From the NCBI GenBank assembly GCA_944320105.1, contig CALUGA010000017.1, positions 1-49,336 on the forward strand: DNA of 49,336 bases, written 5' to 3'. The position numbers and the translations under genes are program-made. Below the pieces are notes generated by a model. It was not told where the DNA came from. It searched no databases and was given only the letters and a program-made list of their open reading frames with translations. Shown here one piece after another: positions 9,252 to 17,745 of the stretch; the first letter of the stretch is position 1; each line of letters begins with the position of its first letter. Source of the DNA: an uncultured Prevotella sp. GTDB lineage: Bacteria > Bacteroidota > Bacteroidia > Bacteroidales > Bacteroidaceae.

Positions 9252-9673
9252 TTGCCGGCCTCCGCAGGTTTTTCAATCATGAAGTTCATCACGCTCACCG
9301 TGGAGAGCACAGTTCCGCGGGAGTCGGTTATTGTTACGTTCCACACGTGGAGCGTTCGGCCACGGTGTACTATGCGCGCCGTGGCGGTGACGGTGTCGCC
9401 CACGTAGGCGCTCCTTACGTGGCTTCCGCTGACGTTTACGCCCACGCAGGCCCGGTCGGGGCAGAGCGCCGACGAGCCAACCCCGGCCAGGTATTCGGCC
9501 AGGGCGAGCGAAGCCCCGCCACTGAGCAGTCCCATAGGCTGGCAGTTGCGCTCGTCTACGTGCATCGTAGCCATGCAGGTGTCGTCGTCGGGAGTGGAGA
9601 CGAAGTGCATCCCGATGGCTCCTGCGAGGTTGGGTCGCTGCCTAATTATCTCGTTCATTCTCTCAATGTCCAT
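9248..9673 (-). CDS. Hotdog thioesterase, probable DHNA-CoA thioesterase (MenI-like)
   Basis: This 141-residue PaaI/YdiI-type protein has the core GLLSGGASLALAEYLAG. In E. coli MenI the equivalent is GLLHGGAS...AE, with the Glu catalytic. The Glu is kept here, while the His is Ser. It is first in the men operon and its stop overlaps the menF start, so it very likely hydrolyses DHNA-CoA to DHNA, the step after MenB. That role is inferred from position and family; the fold assignment is firm. The start sits 19 bases from the end of a dispersed repeat that probably carries the promoter. Confidence 0.85.
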   Translation of the reverse strand: MDIERMNEIIRQRPNLAGAIGMHFVSTPDDDTCMATMHVDERNCQPMGLLSGGASLALAEYLAGVGSSALCPDRACVGVNVSGSHVRSAYVGDTVTATARIVHRGRTLHVWNVTITDSRGTVLSTVSVMNFMIEKPAEAGK

Positions 9674-9692
9674 ATTGCATATATATAAATTA

Positions 9693-9789
9693 ATTGAATA
9701 TCCGCAAAGCTCCTATCCGAAGGAGTTAAAGGAGTTATAAGAAGTTATCGCTCCACAACATTCCGCTAAGGAGTTAGAAGACAAATGCT
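9693..9789 (-). repeat. About 100-base dispersed repeat, family C, copy 1
   Basis: On the minus strand it contains several AACTCCTT boxes followed by CTTTGCGGATATTCAAT. It matches 38264-38364 (plus strand). In both places the repeat points the same way relative to the next gene and ends 14-19 bases before its start codon, here the thioesterase that opens the men operon. Confidence 0.8.
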
Positions 9790-9839
9790 CGTCTACTTCA
9801 ATATTTCCATTTGCTTGGCTGATTGCGGACATTCATAAT

Positions 9840-9928
9840 AAATTATGTGTGACGGCATGGCCCATGCCGTCACACCACCATTAAGCCTTCGCATTGGCAT
9901 CGGCAAGCGCGGTGCTGGCCGTTGGCTC
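9840..9928 (-). ncRNA. Candidate small RNA from the 3' region of the hydrolase gene
   Basis: A canonical minus-strand promoter (9932-9962) should start transcription near 9928. About 80 bases later lies a perfect 13-base-pair hairpin (9847-9875) followed by the AT-rich tract ATAATTTATT. The space has no credible gene, so a discrete RNA of about 80-90 bases is predicted. It could instead be an attenuated leader of the men operon or encode a very short peptide (an ATG occurs near 9897). No sequence family is recognised. Confidence 0.45.
9847..9875 (-). terminator. Perfect hairpin ending the candidate small RNA and hydrolase transcript
   Basis: GTGTGACGGCATG pairs perfectly with CATGCCGTCACAC around a three-base loop. 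On the minus strand it is followed by ATAATTTATT, a weak U-rich tail. It lies 125 bases past the hydrolase stop. Confidence 0.6.
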
Positions 9929-9931
9929 GTG

Positions 9932-9962
9932 CAAAGGTACAAATTTATCCCGCAGGATGCAA
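9932..9962 (-). promoter_or_regulatory. Orphan canonical promoter
   Basis: On the minus strand, TTG (9962-9960) is followed after exactly 20 bases by TACCTTTG (9939-9932). This is as good a match as any promoter in the window, yet no gene starts behind it before a strong hairpin at 9847-9875. Confidence 0.65.
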
Positions 9963-9999
9963 GCAAGTCGGCTCTTTGTTGCCTGTGAGTCCCCTGCCG

Positions 10000-10929
10000 T
10001 CAGTCGCCTACGAAGCCTGTCTCCCTCATCCACTCCTCGGCTATCTGCGGCCACATTGCCGTGGAGCCGGGCTGGCTGCGCAGGGATATGCTGTGGCCGC
10101 CGTTGGGGAACAGGTGGAGCGACGAGCCTGCCACCCCGGCCTTTAGCAACGCCTTGAAAATCTCTACGCTGCCGATGGGCGCGGCCGTGCGGTCGTTGGC
10201 GGCATGGAGCAGGAGCATGGGCGGCGTATGGCTGTCTATGAGGCTGTCTATGGGGTAGCCGGTCATTATCTTCTGCACGGCAGGGTTGATGTTGCGCCAT
10301 GTCAGGCCTACGCTGGCGATGCAGGCCACGGGGCTTATGAGCACTGCGAAGTCGGGGCGCGGGCTAACCGTGTCGAGGGCATCGCCGCATTTGCTGAAGT
10401 CGCGTGGCGCAACGCTCGTGCAGGCAGCCATGTGCGCGCCCGCGCTGCAGCCCATCACGCCTATCTTGTTCGGGTCTATGCCGTAGTCGGCGGCGTGTGC
10501 CCTTACCCATTTCACTGCCCTCTGGGCATCCATTATCGGCACGGTGGCGGGGTCGGTTATGTCGGGCTGGTTGGGCAGGCGGTGCAGGAGCACGAAAGCC
10601 GTAACGCCAAACGTGTTGAGCCACTTGGCCAGGCTGACGCCCGCCGTCTCGTAGGCCTGCTTGATGTATCCGCCGCCGGGAATGACGATCACGGCCGCCC
10701 GCTGCCGCTCCTCCTGCCCGGGCAGGTATTCGTAGAGCCTTGGCTGGTCGGCGCGCCAGATGCGGTTGCGCGCTATTGAGTCGCGGTGGTCGGTGCCGGT
10801 GGCGCCGGGCATGGCCGCGATGTCGTATAGGTTGATGCGCCTGTGGGCAAAGAGGTCGGACTGCTGTGCCTTTGCGCACAGGCACGAAACTACGAGCAGC
10901 AAGGCTTGGATGAGTAGTTTACGGGTCAT
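10000..10929 (-). CDS. Secreted alpha/beta hydrolase (esterase, acetyl-xylan/feruloyl-esterase-like)
   Basis: The 309-residue product starts with a Sec signal peptide (MTRKLLIQALLLVVSCLCAKAQ). Oxyanion-hole motif VIPGGGY, nucleophile elbow GCSAGAH, acid motif AANDRTA and catalytic His in NGGHS follow in order. The type is common among polysaccharide deacetylases of gut Bacteroidota, but the substrate cannot be read from sequence. An upstream extension of the open frame to 11013 was rejected because the signal peptide marks the start. A promoter lies at 10978-11007. The gene is separate from the men operon and should not be taken as MenH, since the protein is exported. Confidence 0.88.
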   Translation of the reverse strand: MTRKLLIQALLLVVSCLCAKAQQSDLFAHRRINLYDIAAMPGATGTDHRDSIARNRIWRADQPRLYEYLPGQEERQRAAVIVIPGGGYIKQAYETAGVSLAKWLNTFGVTAFVLLHRLPNQPDITDPATVPIMDAQRAVKWVRAHAADYGIDPNKIGVMGCSAGAHMAACTSVAPRDFSKCGDALDTVSPRPDFAVLISPVACIASVGLTWRNINPAVQKIMTGYPIDSLIDSHTPPMLLLHAANDRTAAPIGSVEIFKALLKAGVAGSSLHLFPNGGHSISLRSQPGSTAMWPQIAEEWMRETGFVGD

Positions 10930-10977
10930 GGTAACTGTCTTTTCTTGGAGTTTTAGTGTAATAGTGTGTAGATGTTG

Positions 10978-11007
10978 CAAAGTTACAACATTATTTCGTG
11001 ATGGCAA
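10978..11007 (-). promoter_or_regulatory. Promoter of the secreted hydrolase gene
   Basis: On the minus strand, TTG (11007-11005) and TAACTTTG (10985-10978) are separated by 19 bases. Transcription should begin about 45 bases before the ATG at 10929. Confidence 0.7.
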
Positions 11008-11122
11008 AGGCAAAGGCGGCTAAATGCGTTGGGCGTGGAGTTTGGTGGGCATGGATTCTTCAAAAATTCCTTTCCTGCGAGAGTTTCCTCCTTGCTTCCC
11101 TGGGCCTTTATCCCTAATCGGT

Positions 11123-11308
11123 CATTAGACTTCAGTTGGATTTCGTGCTGCTGTCAGGCAGATTGATTTTCGGTTTTATCGAAGATGTAGCGGGCTACAT
11201 CGAGAAAAATCGGAAAGCAAGATGCCGACAGCAGTGCGGATGACAGCAGAAGAGCCAACAACCAAGTGGAAATGTCGTTTTGGCGGTCTAACGACCGATT
11301 TGGGTTTA
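11123..11308 (+). repeat. About 190-base dispersed repeat, family A, copy 1
   Basis: It matches 36114-36317. Shared blocks include CATTAGACTTC, TTTCGTGCTG, GATGTAGCGGGCTACATCGA, GACAGCAGTGCGGA and GAAGAGCCAACAA. The repeat is a large imperfect inverted repeat: CTGCTGTCaGGCA (11148-11160) pairs with TGCCGACAGCAG (11223-11234), enclosing the perfect hairpin GATGTAGC-GG-GCTACATC (11184-11201). It resembles a MITE or structured RNA element; no protein is encoded. Confidence 0.8.
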
Positions 11309-11520
11309 TGCCCCGTTCCGTTGCCGCCGGTTGTCGCAATGTTGGTTGCTTGCCCGTCTTGGCGGGTGGTCTGCCACGGAGATTCCTCCCGTGCCGTAGC
11401 GTGTGAAACGTTCGGATGGGGGTAATATTCAAGCAGACATTGGCATCTTGAATATTGGCGTGGGCTATGATAAATTATTACAAAAGCAGTCTTGTGGAGC
11501 CGCCGTGGCGGAGTTGGTTT

Positions 11521-11607
11521 CCGAAACGGCACGTTTCGCAGCGCCAAACAGCCCGTTTCAGGGTGCGAAACGTGCCGTTTGGCAGTGTAAAACGGCACGT
11601 TTTGCAA
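11521..11607. repeat. Four-unit 22-base palindrome array, copy 2
   Basis: Cores start at 11525, 11547, 11569 and 11591, exactly 22 bases apart. In this copy several units read CGAAACGGCACGTTTCGC, so the centre is GC rather than CC but the dyad is kept. Confidence 0.85.
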
Positions 11608-11727
11608 TGCCTTGGAGCACAGTTAGTTGCGCGAAATCGGCACTGCGGTAACGAAAGTTTACAAACACAGGGCGTTCGGGCAGGTGATAATAAAAGTAAA
11701 AACGGGCGTACATTCAAAATATTTTCG

Positions 11728-11735
11728 TAAATTTG
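11728..11735 (+). promoter_or_regulatory. -7 box of lysS
   Basis: TAAATTTG matches TAnnTTTG and lies 30 bases before the lysS ATG. No TTG is found at the expected -33 position. Confidence 0.6.
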
Positions 11736-11765
11736 CAGCTACAATCAGAATGATATTCGAATATT

Positions 11766-13496
11766 ATGAACGTTTTGGAACTGAGTGAACAGGAAATAGG
11801 CAGGCGCCAGAGCTTGCAGGAACTGCGCGACATGGGCATCGACCCATATCCCGCGGCGGAGTACCCGACCAACGCTTTCTCATCCGACATAAAGGCAAAC
11901 TTCAGCGATGATGATGAGCCGCGCGAGGTTTGCATAGCCGGGCGCATGATGAGCCGCCGCGTGATGGGCAAGGCCAGCTTTGCCGAACTCCAGGACTCGA
12001 AGGGAAGGATACAGGTTTACATCACCCGCGACGACATCTGCCCGGGCGAGGACAAGGACTTATATAATAAGGTGTTCAAGCGTTTGCTCGACATCGGCGA
12101 CTTCATCGGCGTGAAGGGATTCGTGTTCCGCACGCAGACTGGCGAGATTTCGGTACACGCCAAGGAGCTTACGCTGCTCTCGAAGAGCCTTAAGCCGCTG
12201 CCGATAGTGAAATACAAGGACGGCGTGGCCTACGACAAGTTTGACGACCCGGAGCTGCGCTACCGCCAAAGATACGTTGACCTGGTGGTGAACGATGGCG
12301 TGAAGGACACCTTCCTGCAGCGCGCCACGGTGATACGCACCATCCGCCGCGTGCTCGATGAGGCCGGCTACACCGAGGTGGAGACGCCTACGCTGCAGAG
12401 CATTGCGGGCGGCGCGAGTGCAAGGCCGTTCATAACCCACTTCAACGCGCTCGACACCGATATGTACATGCGCATTGCCACCGAGCTTTACTTGAAGAGG
12501 CTGATAGTTGGCGGCTTTGAGGGCGTGTACGAGATAGGCAAGAACTTCCGCAACGAGGGGATGGACCGCAACCACAACCCGGAGTTTACCTGCATGGAAC
12601 TCTATGTGCAGTACAAGGACTACAACTGGATGATGGCCTTCACCGAGAAGCTGCTGGAGACGGTGTGCATTGCAGTCAACGGCAAGCCCGAGCGCGAGAT
12701 TGACGGCAACATAGTGAGCTTCAAGGCTCCATACCGCCGACTGCCCATCCTCGATGCCATAAAGGAGAAGACGGGATACGACCTCACGGGCATGGACGAG
12801 GCCCAGATACGCGAGGTGTGCGGCAAGCTCGGCATGGAGATCGACGACACAATGGGCAAGGGAAAGCTCATCGACGAGATATTCGGGGAGTTCTGCGAGG
12901 GTACGTTCATACAGCCCACGTTCATCACCGACTATCCCGTGGAGATGTCGCCGCTTACGAAGATGCACCGCTCAAAGCCCGGCCTTACCGAGAGGTTCGA
13001 GCTTATGGTGAACGGCAAGGAGCTGGCCAATGCCTACTCTGAGCTTAACGACCCCATTGACCAGGAGGAACGCTTCAAGGAGCAGATGCGCCTGGCCGAC
13101 AAGGGCGACGACGAGGCCATGATAATAGACCAGGACTTCCTGCGCGCCTTGCAGTATGGCATGCCCCCAACGAGCGGAATAGGCATCGGCATCGACCGTC
13201 TGGTGATGCTCATGACGGGCAAGACATTCATACAGGAGGTGCTCTTCTTCCCGCAGATGAGGCCCGAGAAGAAGGCTCCGCGCAGCTCCGCAGAGGAGTG
13301 GGCGGCCGTGGGTGTGCCTGCCGAGTGGGTGCCTGTGCTCAACAAGTGCGGCTACTACCTCGTTTCAGACATCAAGGACGTAAACCCGCAGAAGCTCCAG
13401 ATGGATGCCTGCGGAGTGAACAAGAAGTATAAGTTGGGCTACGAAAACCCGAAAGTGGAGACGTTTGCGGCATGGATTGAGGCCGCCGCGAAGTGA
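11766..13496 (+). CDS. lysS: Lysyl-tRNA synthetase, class II
   Basis: LysS charges tRNA-Lys in the cytosol. The 576-residue protein has the N-terminal OB-fold anticodon domain (about 50-150, [21 protein letters not shown]), motif 1 near ETPTLQ, motif 2 ([21 protein letters not shown]), and motif 3 ([15 protein letters not shown]). After the catalytic core there is an extension of about 70 residues ([19 protein letters not shown]...) of the helical kind seen in Bacteroidota LysS. The gene begins a plus-strand cluster with gpsA, pgi and a HAD phosphatase. Confidence 0.97.
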   Translation: MNVLELSEQEIGRRQSLQELRDMGIDPYPAAEYPTNAFSSDIKANFSDDDEPREVCIAGRMMSRRVMGKASFAELQDSKGRIQVYITRDDICPGEDKDLYNKVFKRLLDIGDFIGVKGFVFRTQTGEISVHAKELTLLSKSLKPLPIVKYKDGVAYDKFDDPELRYRQRYVDLVVNDGVKDTFLQRATVIRTIRRVLDEAGYTEVETPTLQSIAGGASARPFITHFNALDTDMYMRIATELYLKRLIVGGFEGVYEIGKNFRNEGMDRNHNPEFTCMELYVQYKDYNWMMAFTEKLLETVCIAVNGKPEREIDGNIVSFKAPYRRLPILDAIKEKTGYDLTGMDEAQIREVCGKLGMEIDDTMGKGKLIDEIFGEFCEGTFIQPTFITDYPVEMSPLTKMHRSKPGLTERFELMVNGKELANAYSELNDPIDQEERFKEQMRLADKGDDEAMIIDQDFLRALQYGMPPTSGIGIGIDRLVMLMTGKTFIQEVLFFPQMRPEKKAPRSSAEEWAAVGVPAEWVPVLNKCGYYLVSDIKDVNPQKLQMDACGVNKKYKLGYENPKVETFAAWIEAAAK

Positions 13497-13510
13497 CATA
13501 CAGGGGCATG

Positions 13511-13546
13511 GCCGGCAGCGGGAGCAAACAAGCCGCCGCTGCCGGC
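13511..13546 (+). other. Strong intercistronic hairpin between lysS and gpsA
   Basis: GCCGGCAGCGG (13511-13521) pairs perfectly with CCGCTGCCGGC (13536-13546). There is no T-run after it, so it is more likely an RNA-stability or partial-termination element than a full terminator. Confidence 0.5.
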
Positions 13547-13572
13547 AGCCTTGACAACAATCAACAGAAGCA

Positions 13573-14568
13573 ATGTTCGACTGCGGTAAAATTGCAATCA
13601 TCGGCGGAGGCAGTTGGGCTACGGCCATAGCCAAGATTGTGGTGGGGCATACTCACCACATTGGCTGGTATATGCGGCGCGACGACCGCATAGAGGATTT
13701 CCGCCGATTGGGCCACAACCCGGCCTATCTCATGGGTGTGCGCTTTGACATCGATGAGATATTCTTTTCGAGTGACATCAACAAGATTGCCGACAATTAT
13801 GACACGCTTGTGTTCGTCACCCCATCGCCTTACCTCAAGAACCACCTTAAGAAGCTCCGCGTCAGGCTGAAGGACAAATTCGTGGTTACGGCCATCAAGG
13901 GCATCGTGCCCGACGAGAACCTCGTCTGCTCGGAGTATTTCCACCAAGTTTACGACGTGCCTTACGAGAACCTGGCTTGCCTCGGAGGCCCATCCCATGC
14001 CGAGGAGGTGGCCCTGGAGCGGCTGTCGTACCTCACCGTGGGCTGCTCCGACCGCGACAAGGCACAGGCTTTCGCCGATGTCCTGTCGAGCGAATACATC
14101 AAGACGAAGACCAGCGACGATGTTGTGGGCATCGAGTACTCTTCGGTGCTGAAGAATGTCTACGCCATCGCGGCCGGCATTTGCAGCGGCCTGAAGTTCG
14201 GCGACAACTTCCAGGCCGTGCTCATGGCCAACGCCGTGCAGGAAATGGCGCGCCTGCTCTACGCGGTGAACCCGCTGGAGCGCAACGTTTACGACTCCGT
14301 ATACCTTGGCGACCTGCTCGTGACGGGCTACAGCAACTTCTCGCGCAACCGCACCTTCGGCACCATGATAGGCAAGGGGTACAGCGTGAAGAGCGCGCAG
14401 ATAGAGATGGAGATGATTGCCGAAGGCTACTTCGGAACCAAGTGCATGAAGGAAATTAACCGCCACCTGCACGTGAACATGCCAATTCTCGATGCCGTGT
14501 ACAACATCCTCTACGAGCGAATAAGCCCGCAGATAGAGATAAAGCTGCTCACCGACTCGTTCAGGTAG
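13573..14568 (+). CDS. gpsA: Glycerol-3-phosphate dehydrogenase [NAD(P)+]
   Basis: GpsA makes sn-glycerol 3-phosphate from dihydroxyacetone phosphate for phospholipid synthesis. The N-terminal Rossmann motif reads IIGGGSWATAIAKI. The catalytic Lys motif ATGIKG-like (VTAIKGIVPDE), GGPSHAEEVA, and the second conserved Lys in SSVLKNVYAIAAGI are all present. At 331 residues it has the usual length. It lies 76 bases after lysS and 79 bases before pgi on the same strand, probably as one transcription unit with a hairpin in between. Confidence 0.95.
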   Translation: MFDCGKIAIIGGGSWATAIAKIVVGHTHHIGWYMRRDDRIEDFRRLGHNPAYLMGVRFDIDEIFFSSDINKIADNYDTLVFVTPSPYLKNHLKKLRVRLKDKFVVTAIKGIVPDENLVCSEYFHQVYDVPYENLACLGGPSHAEEVALERLSYLTVGCSDRDKAQAFADVLSSEYIKTKTSDDVVGIEYSSVLKNVYAIAAGICSGLKFGDNFQAVLMANAVQEMARLLYAVNPLERNVYDSVYLGDLLVTGYSNFSRNRTFGTMIGKGYSVKSAQIEMEMIAEGYFGTKCMKEINRHLHVNMPILDAVYNILYERISPQIEIKLLTDSFR

Positions 14569-14647
14569 CCCTGTGGCTCCTTGTCGCTGGCTTGCGGCTT
14601 GCCCCATCCAAAGGAAACAAACACTAACCCTATAAAACATCAAATCA

Positions 14648-16006
14648 ATGAAAACAATCAGCTTAGACATCACCAAGGCCGCGCAATTCCTGGCCGATGG
14701 TGCGGTGAAGGCTTATGAGCCAAAGGTGAACGAGGCCCGCAAGGCTCTTGAAGAGGGTACTTGCCCGGGCAACGATTTCCTCGGATGGCTCCACCTCCCG
14801 TCGTCAATCACCCCCGATTTCCTGCAGGAAATACAGGACTGCGCCAACACCCTGCGCGCCAACTGCGAGGCTATCGTAGTGGCAGGCATAGGCGGCAGCT
14901 ACCTCGGGGCGCGCGCCGTGATCGAGGCTTTGGGCAATTCGTTCGGCTGGCTCGTGGCCGACGGCAAGAATCCGGTCATCCTTTTCGCAGGCAACAACAT
15001 CGGCGAGGACTATCTCACGGAGCTTACCACATACCTGAAAGGCAAGAAGTTTGGCGTGATTAACATCTCTAAGTCGGGTACAACTACCGAGACAGCCCTT
15101 ACGTTCCGCTTGCTCAAGAAGCAGTGCGAGGACCAGCGGGGCAAGGACGAGGCCCGCAAGGTGATCGTGGCCGTTACCGATGCCACCAAGGGCGCTGCCC
15201 GTGCGGCTGCCACGAAGGAGGGTTACAAGACCTTCGTGATTCCCGACAACGTGGGCGGACGCTTCTCCGTGCTAACGCCGGTGGGCTTGCTGCCCATAGC
15301 CTGTGCCGGTTTCGACATAACGAAGCTCGTTGGCGGAGCAGCCGACATGGAGAAAGCGTGTGCCATAAGCGTGCCTTTCGGGCAGAACCCTGCCGCAATA
15401 TATGCTGCAGTGCGCAACGCGCTGTATGCCGAGGCAGGCAAGAAGATTGAGATAATGGTGAACTACCAGCCTAAGCTGCACTACTTCAGCGAGTGGTGGA
15501 AGCAGCTCTACGGCGAGAGCGAGGGCAAGGACGGAAAGGGCATCTTCCCCGCATCGTGCGACTTCACTACCGACCTGCACTCCATGGGGCAGTGGATACA
15601 GCAGGGAGAGCGTACCATCTACGAGACCGTAATCAGCGTGGAGGAGCCTAACTACAAGCTGCTCTTTCCCTCGGATGAGGAGAACCTGGACGGCCTTAAC
15701 TTCCTTGCAGGCAAGCGGGTGGACGAGGTCAACAAGATGGCAGAGCTTGGAACGCGCCTCGCCCACGTGGACGGCGGTGTGCCTAACATACGCATCAGCG
15801 TTCCCACGCTTGACGAATACTACATCGGCCAGCTCATTTACTTCTTCGAGATTGCCTGCGGAATCAGTGGCAACGTGCTCGGGGTGAACCCATTCAACCA
15901 GCCCGGCGTGGAGGCATACAAGAAGAATATGTTTGCCCTTCTCGACAAACCGGGATATGAGGCCGACAGCAAGGCGATCAAGGAGAGGCTTGCCAAGGAG
16001 GCTTAA
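14648..16006 (+). CDS. pgi: Glucose-6-phosphate isomerase
   Basis: This glycolytic enzyme interconverts glucose 6-phosphate and fructose 6-phosphate. The 452-residue protein is the short bacterial form. Seen are the sugar-phosphate binding region [15 protein letters not shown], the SIS-type [10 protein letters not shown] motif, and the PGI signature around [22 protein letters not shown]. The C-terminal part carries [18 protein letters not shown] phosphatase follows 19 bases later and may act on related sugar phosphates. Confidence 0.97.
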   Translation: MKTISLDITKAAQFLADGAVKAYEPKVNEARKALEEGTCPGNDFLGWLHLPSSITPDFLQEIQDCANTLRANCEAIVVAGIGGSYLGARAVIEALGNSFGWLVADGKNPVILFAGNNIGEDYLTELTTYLKGKKFGVINISKSGTTTETALTFRLLKKQCEDQRGKDEARKVIVAVTDATKGAARAAATKEGYKTFVIPDNVGGRFSVLTPVGLLPIACAGFDITKLVGGAADMEKACAISVPFGQNPAAIYAAVRNALYAEAGKKIEIMVNYQPKLHYFSEWWKQLYGESEGKDGKGIFPASCDFTTDLHSMGQWIQQGERTIYETVISVEEPNYKLLFPSDEENLDGLNFLAGKRVDEVNKMAELGTRLAHVDGGVPNIRISVPTLDEYYIGQLIYFFEIACGISGNVLGVNPFNQPGVEAYKKNMFALLDKPGYEADSKAIKERLAKEA

Positions 16007-16025
16007 AGCACAAAGGTGAATTGCA

Positions 16026-16748
16026 ATGTATCAGGATAAGATTGACGATTACTTACGTAAGAACGGCTTCGGGGTGTTCTGCCCCAAGGCCGTTCTTTTC
16101 GACATGGACGGCGTTCTCTACGACTCCATGCCAAACCATGCGCGCAGCTGGCACCAGTCGATGGCCGGCTTTGGCATCGACATGCCCGAGGCTGAGGCTT
16201 ACAAGTACGAAGGCATGCGCGGGGTGGAGACCATCAAGCTAAAGGTGCGCGAGCAGTTGCACCGCGAAATCAGCGACGAGGAGGCGCAGCGGATGTATGC
16301 TGAGAAGTCGAGGCTGTTCTCCTTGTGCCCCCAGGCCAAAATCATGGATGGCGTGGTGGAGCTTCAGCGCATGATAAAGGGCGACGGACTGAAGATTGTG
16401 GTGGTGACGGGCAGCGGCCAGCATTCACTGCTTGAGAAGCTGGCCGACGATTTCCGTGGGCTTGTGAGTGCCGACCTTATAGTGTCGAGCTTTGATGTAA
16501 GCCGCGGCAAACCCGACCCCGAGCCATACCTTAAGGGGCTTGCCAAGGCGGGAGTTGAGCCTTGGGAGGCTGTTGTGGTGGAGAATGCGCCGCTCGGTGT
16601 GCGTGCCGCCGTGGCCGCGAGGATATTCACCGTGGCGGTGAACACCGGCCCGCTGCCTTCAGAGATGCTTTCGGCAGAGGGCGCAAGCCTCGTGTTTGGC
16701 AGCATGGCAGACTTCCGCGACCACTGGCGCGAGCTGTATAAAGGGTAG
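16026..16748 (+). CDS. HAD-superfamily phosphatase, beta-phosphoglucomutase-like
   Basis: The 240-residue protein has HAD motif I AVLFDMDGVLYDSM (about 23-36), motif II in VVVTGSG, the Lys region in GKPDPEPY, and motif IV VENAPLGVRAA. The helical cap between motifs I and II is subclass I, as in phosphoglucomutases and small sugar-phosphate phosphatases. The substrate is not determined. It is the last gene of the lysS-gpsA-pgi cluster and is followed at once by a strong bidirectional terminator. Confidence 0.85.
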   Translation: MYQDKIDDYLRKNGFGVFCPKAVLFDMDGVLYDSMPNHARSWHQSMAGFGIDMPEAEAYKYEGMRGVETIKLKVREQLHREISDEEAQRMYAEKSRLFSLCPQAKIMDGVVELQRMIKGDGLKIVVVTGSGQHSLLEKLADDFRGLVSADLIVSSFDVSRGKPDPEPYLKGLAKAGVEPWEAVVVENAPLGVRAAVAARIFTVAVNTGPLPSEMLSAEGASLVFGSMADFRDHWRELYKG

Positions 16749-16794
16749 CTCGCAGCTTGGAGCCGCAGGCCGCCCAGGTTGTATATGCAGACTG

Positions 16795-16850
16795 AAAATG
16801 GCTGTCCGTGAATTCGCTTTTTGCATTGCGGATTCCCGGACAGCCATTTT
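16795..16850. terminator. Bidirectional terminator between the HAD gene and the DUF4738 gene
   Basis: AAAATGGCTGTCCG (16795-16808) pairs perfectly with CGGACAGCCATTTT (16837-16850), with further pairing inside (GAATTCGC/GCGGATTC). A and T runs flank the stem on both sides, fitting convergent genes. Confidence 0.85.
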
Positions 16851-16892
16851 CTTTGTTCCAGTCTTTTGCCTTTTGGTGGATTGCAATTGCAA

Positions 16893-17438
16893 TTATTCCT
16901 CTTCAATTGCACTGGTATCGAGCTGCGTGTCGCGTTCGATGCTCATCTGCCCCGTCCTTGTGACCGACACAACGAGAGGGATGTATTCATCGGTTTGCGG
17001 GTGGCTGACGCTTGCGGCAAACCTGACAGTGTTGCCTTCCACACGGTCGAACACCAAGCCCTCAAGTATTCCGGTACGGCGGTAGTCATCGTCGAGATGA
17101 TCGTCGAAAGTGTTTTTGGTGAACGTTTTCTTGAAGAACGTGCTTCCGTCGGAGCGTCTAACCACCAGTTCGATGCGGTTGTCCACAAACTTCTGGCCCG
17201 TCTCGTCGGCCACCATCGCCAGACTGTCGTCGGCGGTACGCCGTATTTCGCTTGTCATCTCGCTGCCGTTCCATTCAAACTCGCGCTCCTGCGTATAGTC
17301 TTGCATCCTTATCGGCGCCGTGGGCTTGGCCTTTTCCACCTTAGTTGTTATTATGGTGTCGGTCTCTTTCTTGCCGCCGCACCCGCAGACAGCAGCCGCC
17401 ATCAAGCCAATGGCCAGCGTTGGGATAATCTTTTTCAT
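16893..17438 (-). CDS. DUF4738-like lipoprotein
   Basis: The 181-residue product begins with a lipoprotein signal (MKKIIPTLAIGLMAAAVCGCGGKKE; acylated Cys about residue 18 or 20). The mature part is hydrophilic, with EREFEWNGSEMTSEIRR and RIELVVRRSDGSTFFKKTF, and resembles DUF4738 proteins of Bacteroidales. The function is unknown; the location is probably the periplasmic face of a membrane. A -7 box lies at 17465-17472. It is a single-gene unit converging on the HAD gene. Confidence 0.75.
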   Translation of the reverse strand: MKKIIPTLAIGLMAAAVCGCGGKKETDTIITTKVEKAKPTAPIRMQDYTQEREFEWNGSEMTSEIRRTADDSLAMVADETGQKFVDNRIELVVRRSDGSTFFKKTFTKNTFDDHLDDDYRRTGILEGLVFDRVEGNTVRFAASVSHPQTDEYIPLVVSVTRTGQMSIERDTQLDTSAIEEE

Positions 17439-17464
17439 TATGTGTGGATATACGTTTTATGCCG

Positions 17465-17472
17465 CAAAGTTA
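17465..17472 (-). promoter_or_regulatory. -7 box of the DUF4738 gene
   Basis: On the minus strand this reads TAACTTTG, 26 bases before the start codon at 17438. No clear -33 TTG is seen. Confidence 0.55.
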
Positions 17473-17588
17473 CAAAAAAATGACGACACGGCCCTGTCGC
17501 TGCCGCCCTTTTTAGCTTTTGCCGTCACCCTGCGGCCTGGTTGGCATGCTATTGTTGGAGTGAGCGAGGGTGTTTATTGTCTATGCAA

Positions 17589-17619
17589 GGGGGCGCTGCC
17601 ACTTGTGTGGAGCGCCCCC
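17589..17619. other. Very stable hairpin of unknown role
   Basis: GGGGGCGCT pairs with AGCGCCCCC, and inside it CCAC-TTGT-GTGG forms a second helix with one unpaired G between. No T-run follows on either strand, so a simple terminator is unlikely. A near-consensus -7 box (TAGCTTTTG, about 17513-17521) lies about 70 bases upstream on the plus strand. Confidence 0.4.
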
Positions 17620-17745
17620 GGCTATCCTAAAAACATCGCGTTTACCTGGTGCCTTTACCTATTCAAGATGATTACCAATTCCGGACACGCCTGTCCGATA
17701 ACACTATATTAACCTAAATCACTATGATTCATCGTCATTTGGCAG

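Larger units (their letters stand above)
9674..9999. other. Intergenic region with a promoter-like repeat and a candidate small RNA
   Basis: This stretch separates the alpha/beta hydrolase stop from the men operon. It holds repeat family C (9693-9789), a strong hairpin (9847-9875) and an orphan canonical promoter on the minus strand (9932-9962). No protein-coding gene is supported. Confidence 0.7.
10930..11765. other. Long divergent intergenic region with two repeats
   Basis: It carries the hydrolase promoter (10978-11007), repeat family A (11123-11308), palindrome array 2 (11521-11607) and the lysS promoter (11728-11735). Short frames such as 11154-11607 (minus) cross the repeats and do not look like real proteins. 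Confidence 0.65.
17439..17745. other. Intergenic region with strong hairpins, no gene seen
   Basis: Besides the DUF4738 promoter this stretch holds a very stable hairpin at 17589-17619 and a smaller one at 17683-17698 (CGGACA/TGTCCG). No coding sequence or known RNA family is recognised. Confidence 0.5.

Noticed and set aside
10000-10929. Alpha/beta hydrolase as the missing MenH
   Set aside because: It has a clear signal peptide, its own promoter and terminator region, and an esterase pattern (PGGGY, GCSAG). MenH acts in the cytosol.
11154-11607. Open frames across repeat A and array 2 on the minus strand
   Set aside because: The peptides are translations of the repeats (runs such as NVPF, KRHV, ETGC) and reappear at every array; no start or conservation supports them.
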